From Plotosus lineatus (Eukaryota; Chordata; Actinopteri; Siluriformes; Plotosidae), in assembly GCA_024760905.1 (NCBI GenBank), contig CM045745.1:6718782-6782781 (forward strand): a DNA stretch of 64,000 bases. Reading direction: 5' to 3'. Below the pieces are notes generated by a model, which ran no database searches, was not told the origin of the DNA, and worked only from the letters and a program-made list of their open reading frames with translations. Positions 33,228 to 45,188 of this stretch are shown here, piece after piece. Each line of letters starts with the position of its first letter. Position 1 is the stretch's first letter. The position numbers were made by a program, and so were the translations under genes.

Positions 33228-34549
33228 AGTGAGATGACAAGGGATTGAACAAGTATCTGAGTGGCCTTCCTTGAAAGAAATGGATGAATCCTTTGGATAT
33301 TAAAGAGAAGAAATTGGGCATTAAAGGGAAGAAATCAACATGATAGCGCAAGATTAGTGATATGAGAATAAGATAGGCACTTATCTATGGTTACTCCAAG
33401 ACTATTTTAGATCTTATTTTCCTTTCGGCTTTTCCCTGCAGGGGTCGCCACAGCGAACCATCCACCTCCATCTCACCCTATCTTCTGCATCTTCTACTCT
33501 TATTCCAACTACCGTCATGTCCTCCTTCACCACATCCATGAATTTTCTCTTTGGTCTTCTTCTAGGCCTTCTGCCTGGTAGTTCCAACCTCAGCATCCTA
33601 CTACCAATATACTCACTATCCCTCCATGTGTACATTTCCAAACCATCTCAATCTAGCCTCCCTGACTTTGTCTCCAAAACTTCTAACATGTGCTGTCCCT
33701 CTGATTTACTCATTCCTGATCCTATCCATCCTCGTTACTCCAAAAGAGAACCTCAACATTTTCATCTCTGCTACCTCCAGCTCTGCCTCCTGTCTTTTCC
33801 CCATGGCCACTGTTTCGAAACCATACAACATCGCTGGCTTCATCACCGTCTTGTACACGTTTCCTTTCATTCTTGCCGATACCCTCCTGTCACACATCAC
33901 ACCGGACACTTTTCTCCAACCATTCCAACCTGCCTGCACACACTTCTTCACCTCTTTTCCACACTCTCTATTGCTCTGGATTGTTGAGCCTAAGTACTTA
34001 AAATCCTCCACCATCCTTATCTCTGCTCTCTGTAACCTCACCGTTCCTCTTGGGTTCTTGTCGTTCACACACATGTATTCTCTTTATTCTGAGACTAACC
34101 TTCATTCCTCTCCTTTCCAGGGCATACCTCCACCTCTCTAGATTTTCCTCCACTTGTTCTCTGCTCTTACTACCGATCTCAATGTCATCTGCAAACATCA
34201 TAGTCCATGGAGATTATTGTCTAACCTTGTCTGTCAGCCTGTCCATCACCACAGCAAACAAGAAGGGGCTCAGAGTTGTCACACCTTGAACTCTTCTGTC
34301 ACACCGACAGCACACCTCACCACTGTCTTACATCTCTCATACATGTTCTGCACCATTCTAACATACTTCTCTGCCACTCCAGACTTCCTTATGCAATACC
34401 ACAGTTCCTCTCTCGGCACCCTGTCATATGCTTTCTCCAGATCCACAAAGTCACAATGCAGCTCCCTCTGGCCTTCTCTGTCCTTCTCTATTAACATCCT
34501 CACAGCAAACACTGCATCTGTGGTGCTCTTTCTTGGCATGAAACCAAAA
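33228..34549 (-). mobile_element. Second RTE + L2 composite (5'-truncated RTE with attached L2 fragment)
   Basis: 33228-33415 matches 23980-24150 (the L2-like fragment), and 33415-34549 matches the 3' 1.1 kb of the RTE at 24150-25300, in the same order, orientation and at the same junction (GACTATTTTAGATCTT). - strand RT pieces include [38 protein letters not shown] and [15 protein letters not shown] sequence. It is 5'-truncated and frameshifted. Confidence 0.85.
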
Positions 34550-37500
34550 AACACACACACGTATCTGATTCTTTTAATTATTATTTACAGACCCCCAGGG
34601 CCGTACTCAGAATTCCTATGTGAATTTGCAGATTTTGTTTTAAAAATGGTTGTTGTTTTTTTTTAAATAAAGCTTTAATTATTGGTGACTTTAATATTCA
34701 TTTCAATAACCCAGAAGGCCCTTTAAGAACAGTGTCAATCCTACTAGTATATTCAGTCAGGGGGTAAATCAGAATTTAATAGGATCCACTCATAAAGCCT
34801 CTCACACTCTCAATTTAATACAGTACTAACTTTTGGATTAAATATTGAAAAAGTGGTTGCAGTTCCACAGTCAGAAATTAATTCAGATCATTATCTTATC
34901 TTGTTTACGATGCCTCTTAGTTCTAATGTATTCATTATATACATTGCCACGTTATCACATTAAGCGACACTTTTACACCAACGACTGCACAGAATTTCAT
35001 TAACAATCTTCCAGAATTATCAACTGTAATTTGATCACCATGAAATCCCACAGAACTATTTCGAGCCACCAAGTGTTTTGAGTCAAATTTATGCCATATG
35101 CTTGATAATGTAACTCCTCTTAAAAGAAAAATTAGCCTCCTGGTATAATGATGAAACATACACACATACAAACAGAACAATCGCAATTTAAAACGAAAAT
35201 GGCATCAAACTAAATTAGTTTTTCCAACTGAATGAAAGGAGAGTCTTGTTAATTACAGAAAAGCTCTTAGTGTTGCTAGAACAGAACATTTCTCAAATCT
35301 AATGGAAAATAACAAAAATAATTTGAAATACTTATTTAATATTATTGTATAATTAACTGGTAATAAGACCATGAATGAAAGAAAAGGTGTAAATAATTTA
35401 TTTATAGCCGTGACTATTTTATGTACTTTTTAATGTCATGAAATTGAAAATATCAGGCAAAAAATGATTCCCTAAATTTAAAGACAGGTACAGTATGTTA
35501 ATAAAACAGCAAATAATATAATGCCAGCAGATCCACAACTGAAGTGTTTTAGCCCCATGTAAGACAGAACTAGTCTCATTAATTTCCTCATCAATCATCA
35601 CCCTGTGTGCTTGGTCCAATCCCTCCATGTTTCTTTAAACAAATATTATTAGAAGTGATCAGCCCTTTATTAAATGTAATAACTTCTTCCCTAAGCACTG
35701 TTTATGTACCGAAAGCCTTTAAACTAGCAGTTATCAAACCCATGATTAAAAAATTTGATCGCAACCCATATTAACTGTCCAACTATAGACCAATATCAAC
35801 CCTACCTTTTATCTCTGAGAGCTTAGAAAAATTTATAGCATAGCACTCATGTTCATATGGAAGAACATTCACAAAATGTATCAGTCAGGATTTAGATCTC
35901 AACATAGCACAGAGGCAGCACTCATTAAGGTGGTAAATGTCCTGCTGGTGGACTCTAACCATGGCTGTGTCTCCCCACTTGCGTTACTTGACCTTAGTGC
36001 CGCCTTTTTTGACACTCTTGATCACACGATTCTTCTTGACAGATTAGAAAATGTTGTTGGAGTTAAGGGAACCACCCACTCCTGGTTTAAATCTCATTTA
36101 ACTGACTGCTATCAGTTTGTTGATGTAAATGGTGATTCCTCTGTACGTTCTGATGTTAAGTTTGGTGTTCCACAAGGTTCTGTCCTAGGCCGTTGCTTTT
36201 CTCTCTATACATGCGCCCTTTGGGTAATATCATTCATGGTCATGGTATTTGCTTTCATTGTGATATTGATGATACACAGTTATTTATTTCAGCAAAGCCA
36301 CATGAGAGACATTAAGTTAATAACGTTGAAAAATGTGTAAAGGACATTAGACACTGAATGCTTACGAACTTCCTCCTTTTAAACTCTAATAAGACTGAAA
36401 TACTTGTACTCGGATTTCAGGCAGCTAAAAATAAGGTTTCTGACTATGTAGCAAGTTTGGATGGTGTTTCAGTCTCATCATGTGTAGCAGTAAAGGACGT
36501 TGGAGTAGTTCTTGACACTAGTCTTTCATTTGAAGCTCATGTAGATAATGTTACTCGGGTCGCCTTCTTTCATCTCAGGAATGTTGGTTACATAAGAATT
36601 ATGATGTCAGTGCAGGTAAAATGCAGATGCAGAAAAACTTGTTCATGCTTTTGTTACCTCAAGATTAGGTTATTGTAATGCATTACTGTCTGGTTGTTCT
36701 AATAGGAACATAAACAAGCTCCAGTTAGCCTAGAATCAGAAGACACGAGCATATCACCCCGACCATATTTACACTGCACTGGCTCCCAGTTACATTTCTA
36801 ATTGAATATAAAATGCTACTTTTAACCTATAAAGCACTTAATGGTCTCGCACCACATTATCTTAGTGAACTTCTTGTCGTTTATGATCCATCACGACCCC
36901 TTAGATCAAAAGGTGCAGGATGCTTATTGATACCATGAATAATAACGACTACTGCAATGGGATGGAGCTTCTCTTACAAAGCCCACAATTATGGAATAGG
37001 CTTCCAGTTAATGTTCTTGACTCAGACACAGTCTCTGTTTTTAAGACGAGGCTGAAAACTTACTTGTCTAGTGGATCATTTAGTTAAAAGGCTTTAATTA
37101 GGTAAAGGAGCAGATCTGGGACTCTCAGGCATAGAAGGTTCTGGTAGACTGTGATATTGGGTTGCTGTCGCTCTCTCACTCTACATGCTCAACCAGGTCA
37201 ATTTGACAATGGAGTAGCTGATTGCCCCAATTGTCACAGGATTCCTTATATCTGTCTTCCTTCTGGTTCCCTCTCTTTTAGATATGCAGCCATAGCCAGT
37301 CATGCTAGATTCCCTGCTACCACTCAGCAATCATAAGATCTTCTATTTCCATTCCACTATTATGAGTCTCTCTCTCTCTCTCTCTCTCTGTCTTGGTACA
37401 CATTCTCCTTCTGGGATGCCAGTGATCCTTATCCTTCTGCTTTTTGAGTCCTGTGGTCTAATGCTGACTGGAGTCCTCATTTTGGTAGACCCTCTTTCCT

Positions 37501-37925
37501 GATGATGAAGATCTACATGGATCCAGAAGTGCACTAACAGACTGTGAACATGACTTTTCATTGCTGGTGATATTAATTCCCTTCCCCACAATTGTTTAGG
37601 ACTTACAGATGTTGTGAAACCAACCGGACTACACTTTAGACTGTAATCAATTACTCATATATGGTTTGTCTCTCTATGGTTTCTCCCAAATGACGATGGG
37701 TTTTCCTTTTGGGCCTGGTTCCTCACGTTGACTGAGGGAGTTTTTCCTTGCCACTGTAACAGAGGGCAGTGCTCATTAGGGATGTGTAGGGGTATTCAGA
37801 AATGTTTAAAATGATTATACTTTGTAAGCCTCGACTTTTACTGTTTTACTGTTAAACTTCTTTGTGAAAATGTCAACTGTAAAAAGTGCAATACAAATAA
37901 AACTGAATTGAATTGAATCAAAATG
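34550..37925 (+). mobile_element. L2-type LINE, mutated, running to its 3' tail
   Basis: After the endonuclease remnant (RPPGPYSEFLCEFADFV, GDFNIHFNNPEGP in another frame), the reverse transcriptase is partly readable at 35849-36340 ([52 protein letters not shown]). A downstream region at 36358-36678 includes LLNSNKTEILVLGF and VKDVGVVLDTSLSFEAHV. The element ends in a GTAAAAAGTGCAATACAAAT tail with repeated TGAATTGAAT at about 37905-37920. Multiple stops and frameshifts are present. Confidence 0.82.
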
Positions 37926-39460
37926 TCACAGTTAGCAAAAGACATTGCAATGCTAGGTTTTCCCCCAATGAAAGCATGCATTAATATTTGGAAATGGTGC
38001 CATTATGAATTTGAATTAGAGCTCTTGAGCAAGACACTTAATCTTCAGTTACTCAGCTGGATGATTGGACTGAATTGTGCAGTTTATCCTTTAAAAAGAA
38101 AAAAAAAATGATAACTTAAGGCATCAAATAATGGTTCGAATTAAACAAGTTCACAGGTGAATAATAAAGATCTCTTTTTTTTTTTTTGTAGAGCATTTAT
38201 TTAATTTTACGAGACTGCATTTAGGTTATATACTTTGAGTGTTGTTATATAATATCTAGTATACTTCAAATGGCAGGCAATGACAGTGAAATTTCCTTTT
38301 ATTAACATTTGCAAAAGCAGAAATTTAATTTACATTCAATAAAATACACAGATTTACACAATTTCTTTATGTATTTGTTTCAGTCCTGTTACGATACTTA
38401 AAAGAAAAAAAAAAAAAACATACATAATTCTGTACTTTGGAAACATACTGTAGATCTAAGGCCTGACGAGTATAATCCAATAAAAATACATTTGTCATTT
38501 ACAGGAATCTATTTTAAGGCTAGAGATTATCCCATGCACACATTTAGATGATGCCGATAAAAGTTTGTGTGGACTGTTACAATCACAGAGCACTATATTA
38601 GTGTTCAGTCTTTTAAATGAGCCAGTTTAACCTTCAGAGTACTGTATATGTAACAGTTCACATAATGACACTCTGAAGATTTCCATGGCAAACAGCTCTG
38701 TAGCTACAACAAATAATTTACATCTAAATCTTATAGACACATTTTTGTTCTTGTGCTGTTCAGCGTATGGCTTTGCCTTGTTTATATCCTTTTGTAGAAC
38801 CACGGAAATGCACACGATTTAAAATAAATTAATTGAATTATAATCCAGTTTATAGCCTACCTATATTAAAATGTGCTGACACTTCTAAAAGTGTCGTTCA
38901 GGTCAATCAAATGCTAAAACACAAAGAGTACACCATTACATACAGACAGACTAGTAACTGAAGGATAAATAGGTGTGAGATATACGCATGATTGACAGAA
39001 AGTACATTATATACACATTATTGTAAAATTTTATCTGTACAAATTCACAAATATTTAGTACCAATACAATGTTTGTTTCTTGACCTGGAGATTTCCAGCA
39101 TGTCAAGATTAAGCCCTCTTTCCAAATTTAAAACAATTCTATTCATGATGAACAAAAAGAAAACACAGGTTGATTCACTACAACAGAATATTCAATACAT
39201 TCAGTGGTAAACTGCACAATTAAAGAGCTTTCATCATGAAACAGGAATGGTGAATGGTGACCTATTTCAACCAGCTATGTATTGTTAGTCATGGGTGAGT
39301 CAGGGATTCGAACACTGAAATATGGTTCAGGAAAAAAATGGACGTAGGTTCATTTATCAAGTCTGTGAAGTGTTTGAGTGTATTGTATGAATTATATTTT
39401 TCTTCAAATAACAGGATTTTTGAAATCGTCAATCTCAGAAAAGAAATATAAAATTCCATT
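37926..39460. other. AT-rich intergenic DNA, nothing recognised
   Basis: It has short A and T runs only. It lies 1.5-3 kb beyond the oprk1 stop and could include part of a long oprk1 3' UTR, but no signal proves this. Confidence 0.35.
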
Positions 39461-39461
39461 A

Positions 39462-40009
39462 CAGGGTTCTCTCACTTTCTGTGGTTAATTGGGACCGAGA
39501 TCCCCCCATGACCACCTAATTCCACGAAGTAAGATCAATCCTCCTCAACCTTCGCCCTGACTGATGTATACGTACATGTATATGAGTGTATAATATCAAT
39601 AAATACAGATTCAATGCTATAAATGCTTATAAAACAATTAAACATTTAAAAATAATGCATAAGATGTAAATAAAATATAAATACACACACATATACAGAT
39701 GGTATTGCATGAGAAGAAGACACACATACAGACGCACACGCCCGCACACAGATGCGCACCTAACAAACATGTACGTACGTACTGTAGTTTTGATGGAAGG
39801 TTTTTGGTTGTTTTTTGTTTTGTGTTTGTTTAGGGTGTTTTTTTTTTTTTTTTTTGCATAATTGGCCTTGTTTTTGGGACATTTTCCTTAACTTTCCCCC
39901 CTAGTGTTCCTTAATTTCCTTATTTTTTAATTTGATTAATATTTTAAAATAAAAACCGCAATGCACTGAAGCCGTGTGAATTGAAGCGCGAAGTAGTGAG
40001 GGATCCCTG
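39462..40009. mobile_element. Short Tigger-like MITE
   Basis: TA-flanked. The left end is CAGGGTTCTCTCACTTTCTG. The right end in reverse complement is CAGGGATCCCTCACTACTTC. Length is 548 bp. It is related to the element ends at 5413 (GCTTCAGTGCATCGC is shared in reverse). Confidence 0.65.
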
Positions 40010-40261
40010 TACTGAACATCCAAATTGAATTACACAACCTGAAAACAATATTGACATTAATCATGCTCCAAAATTTCAACAGAATAAATGACCAAGTAGA
40101 AATCCTACATTGTGTGTCACAAAATCTGAAGTGCTTTCAAAGGAATGTGATGGTGATTAAGCGGACTACTTTGACATCGCAACATATTGCTCAGAAAGAC
40201 AACAGAGGCCTTAGAATTTCAGTGGCTCTTTTGAAAGAGTTTGAGGAATAAAAATTAAATA

Positions 40262-40270
40262 ACAATAATG

Positions 40271-40320
<50 letters not shown>
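40262..40320. repeat. (AAT)n microsatellite
   Basis: About 19 AAT/TAA units with few interruptions. Confidence 0.95.
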
Positions 40321-40321
<1 letters not shown>

Positions 40322-40912
40322 TAAATAAATAGCATATTCTGTAGATGGTGTACACCAATTTTCATGTAAATCGAAAATAAGTCCCGGTTGAGATTGAGAA
40401 AAACATTTTTTTTTAATACTCTTTACTCTTTACCTTTCCAATTTAATGGGTTACTGGCTCAGAATGAGGATGACTGAATTAACTGCATATATACAAAACA
40501 GTATATGAACGCTTGGATGACAGTTCCTGAATCAAATTAGATGAGAAATGAATGCAGCCGAAAAATTATCATTGATAGTCGAGAGAAATTAGGAAAATGT
40601 TGATAGCAGCCCCTTCAAAAGTACATAATATATATATATATATATATCCATTAATTCCAAGCAAAAACCCTTCTAACAGCTGAAGTCTTAACAGGCTTCA
40701 CTGGGCTCGCCAATCATCACATTATTCAGAATGTAATACCGTAAATTAAATCTTGTCACAGCACTCTATCCCTTCGAGTGACGCAGTCACTCTCACATTT
40801 ACACCAACCACAGACTGCATTAAGCTTAGAGTGCAGACGAAATCTGTGTTAGTGCTGTTGTGTTTGAGTCCTCCTTTCCGGACTGTGTGATAAAGGACAA
40901 CTCCACAGCTAG

Positions 40913-43900
40913 TCATGCTGGCTTTGCTGTCCTTGGGGCAGTCTCTGCAGCCTGGGGAGACTGTCTGGATGCAATCCTCCCTAGTCTGCTCCCTCTAACT
41001 CCTCTCTCTCCCTTTTGCATTGATGGCAAACAGAAGTCTTTAAAACACCTCTTAAAATTCTCATCTAGAAATGCGTATAGAATAGGATTGAGGCTGCTGT
41101 TAGTGTAACCAAGAGCAACACATAGAAAATATGCAGCCATTAGTGGGGTGGTCTCAGGAATGGATACTACAGCTTTCAGGAGAATGAAGATATGAATAGG
41201 GGTCCAGCAAATGATAAAAGCTGACACAACTACTAGAACCAGACGGGTAATGCGGCGAAGGTTGCGGTCTTTCTCTCGAGAACCGGAAAGTAAGCGGACA
41301 CTCCGCAATCGAAGAAGCATGAGAGAGTAGCACATGCTAATGATGAGGACAGGAGCAACAAAAGCAAAAACAAACACACAGATCTTCATCAGGGTATCCC
41401 AGTACTCATACGGGTCAGGAAACTGCAGAGCACACTCTGTGGTACCTGCAAGAACAGTAATGAAATCATTAATAAATCAAGGAGAATGATTTGGACATGC
41501 TTACATAAAAGGCCAGGATTTGACCAGGGTCAACTCAAGATAATTTTCTGTAGACAAATAAATTTATAAATGCAAAATATATTGAGCATAATAAAGAGAG
41601 GTCCATGATGACAACACTTTTGCTCACTGTAATTTTCATCCAGTTTAAAGGTCATGCCGGAGTTTCTAATTGAAATAGCTTTCACAGGATTCACCCAGAG
41701 CAAATTGGGGTGAGATTATTAACCACATCCTATGTCCTATTGGTCACTTAACAGTACCTATCATTTCTGTGTATTCACAAAGGAATATTCTCTAACATCA
41801 CATACGTGCATAGTGCCATCGCTAGTAATCACTCTGGCCCAAGAAAAAGAACCAAATCCATACTTAGTCTGTGTTTGAGTGACTTGAATGCTTAATCCCA
41901 GGGTTAGGATGAGGGTGACCTAGCGATTATGATTCTAGCATGACTCACCATTATTCGTCTGTGTTCCTCCCAACACCATGGCAGGCACTCCTGCAGCTGA
42001 GGACAGTACCCATATTCCCACATTAATGGTCTTAGCCATGATTGGTGTACGGAAGTCTAGTGCCTTGACTGGATGGCACACAGCCACATAACGGTCCACA
42101 CTCATCATGGTTAATGTGAAAATGCTGGTAAACATGTTGTAGTAGTCTATGGAGATGAAGACTTTACATACGACTTCTCCAAATGGCCAGGAGTTCAACA
42201 GGTAATCTGCACTCTGAAATGGCATTGTGGTGGTAACCAAAGCATCAGCCAAAGCCAGGTTGAAGATGTAGATGTTGGTTGCTGTCTTCATTTTGGTGTA
42301 TCTGAGAATGCGCACAATGGGTTAAAGGAAAAATCTGGATTATCTGAAATCCTCAGTGACAAATAAATGCAATGTCTTCAAGCAATCTTAAAAATGACCT
42401 TAAATAAACCCTCATGAAAAAATTAAGAGACCACTTATAATTTAATATTTATTAAGAGTGGTCTCTTGTTTTTTCCCATGACATGCCCACCCCCCCCTAG
42501 AATGATGAGAAAAGCTGCTGTATATATATATATATATATATGAGAAAAAAAGAGAGTAGAAGAGGTGACTGCTGAGGACTAAGAAGTAACAAAGATTAGT
42601 AAGGGTGAAGTGAGGAGGGCATTGAAGAGGATGAAGAGTGGAAAGGCAGTTGGTCCTGATGACATACCTGTGGAGGTATGAAAGTGCCTAGGAGAGGTAG
42701 CAGTGGAATTTCGGACAAGAACATTAAACAAGGTCTTGGAGAGTAAGCAGATGCCGGAGGAATGGAGGAGAAGTGTGCTGGTGCCCATTTTTAAGAACAA
42801 GGGAGACATGCAGAGTTGTGGCAACTACAGACAGTTAAAATTAATGAGCCATACGATGAAGTTATGAAAAAATATTGGAAGCGAGACTAAGGGCAGAGGT
42901 TGCCATTCGTAAACAACAGTTTGGTTTCATGCCAAGAAAGAGCACCACAGATGCAGTGTTTGCTTTGAGGATATTAATACAGAAGTACAGAGAACGTCAG
43001 AAGGAGCTGCATTGTGCCTTTGTGGATCTGGAGAAAGCATATGACAGGGTGCCGAGAGAGGAACTGTGGTATCGCATGAGGAAGTTTGTAGTGGCAGAGA
43101 AGTATATTAGAGTGGTGCAGGACATGTATGAGAGATTGGTGAGGTGTGCTGTCAGTGTGACAGGAGAGTTCAAGGTGGAGGTGGGACTGCATCAAGGGTC
43201 AGCTCTGAGCCCCTTCTTGTTTGCTATGGTGATGGACAGGCTGACAGATGAGGTTAGACAAGAATCTCCATGGACTATGATGTTTGCAGATAACATTGTG
43301 ATCTGTAGTGAGAGCAGAGAACAAGTGGAGGCAAATCTAGAGAGGTGAAGGTATGCCCCGGAAAGCAGAGGAATGAAGGTTAGTCTCAGTAAGACAGCAT
43401 ACATGTGTGTGAACGAGAAGGACCCAAGAGGAACGATGAGGTTACAGGGGGCAGAGATAAAGAAGGTGGAGGATTTTAACTACCTAGGCCCAACAATCCA
43501 GAGCAATGGAGAGTATGGAAAAGAGACGAAGAAGCGTATGCAGGCAGGTTGGATGGTTGGAGAAAAGTGTCCGGTGTGATGTGTGATAGGAGGGTATCGG
43601 TAAGAATGAAAGGAAAAGTGTACAAGACGGTGATGAGGCCAACGATATTGTAGTAAACAGTGGTGCTGAGGAAAAGACTGAAGGCAGAGCTGGAGGTAGC
43701 AGAGAAGAAAATGTTTAGTTTCTTTTTGGGAGTAAAAAGGATGGATAGGATCATGAACGAGTACACCAGAGGGACAGCACATGTAAGATGTTTTGGAGAC
43801 AAAGTCAGAGAGGCTAGATTGAGATGGTTTGGACATGTACAGAGGAGGGATAGTGAATATATTGGTAGCAGGATGCTGAGGTTGGAACTACCAGGCAGAA

Positions 43901-44585
43901 GGCCTAGAGGAAGACCAAAGAGAAGATTTATGGATGTGGTGAAGAAAGACATGAAGGTAGTTGGTGTAAAAGAAGATGCAGAGGACAGGGTGAGATGGAG
44001 GCAGATGATTCGCTGTGGCGACCCCTGAAGGAAACGGCTAAAAGGAAAAGAAGTTTTATATATATACATATATACACACACAGTCGGTCCTCTACTTACG
44101 AAAACCTCTGAGTACGAAAAATCCAGGTTACGAAAAACATTTTCCTAAATTTTTGTCCTCTTTTTACAAAACAACCTCTTTTTACGAAAAGCGCCAACTG
44201 CGTCATTCAAAAATTCAAACAATGCGCGAGTTGCTCTCTCATTGGCTGTCTCCCAACATCCCGCCCCACTGGCCTCCCATTGGCCAGGAGGGAGCTGACC
44301 TGTACCCATACTTCCTGCACCCGTACTTCCTGTTTGTCACACGCGTGAAGAAGAGTTGAAGAGGATTGTTGGCTTGTTCTGAGATTGATCATTGCAGCAT
44401 TATATTTTGTTATCCATCATGGACCCCAAGAAAGTGATTCCAGGTGACACTGAAAAGAAGAAGCAGGCTCCATTATCAATTGAAGTGAAGCAGGAGATAA
44501 TAAAAAAATACGAAAGTGGGATGCGGTTCAGCGAAATCTCACAGGAGTACAGCCGAAACCCCTCTACAATCGGGATGATATTGTG

Positions 44586-44631
<46 letters not shown>

Positions 44632-45128
44632 TAATAAAAAATGTTTAATAATGGTTTAATAATTTAATAAATATGTTTTAATAATTTATAAATATGTTAA
44701 TAAAATGGTTTAATACGTTATTTTAATAAATAATTTTCTTTTACTTTTAACACATATTTCATACAAAATTGGTGTACTTTTATCATTTTTAAAGGGTTTA
44801 TGGGGAAGTCTTGGGAGCCTTGGAACGAATCACGTGTTTTACATGTAAAATGCGCCTGTACTTATGAAAACTCCAGGTTCCGAAAAAGGCTCTGGAACTG
44901 ATTAATTTCGTAAGTAGAGGGCCGACTGCATATATACATACAGTGGTACCTTGACTTACAAAATTAATCCGTTCCGAGGGCGGGCTTGTAAATCAAAAAG
45001 TTCGTTAGATGAAGCAATTATTCTCATAAGAATTAACAGAAAACCAATTAGTCTGTCCCAACCCCCTCCCAAAGTCATATAACCTGCCACAAACACGTAT
45101 ATTTAACCATATTTAACATGTAAAAACA

Positions 45129-45188
<60 letters not shown>

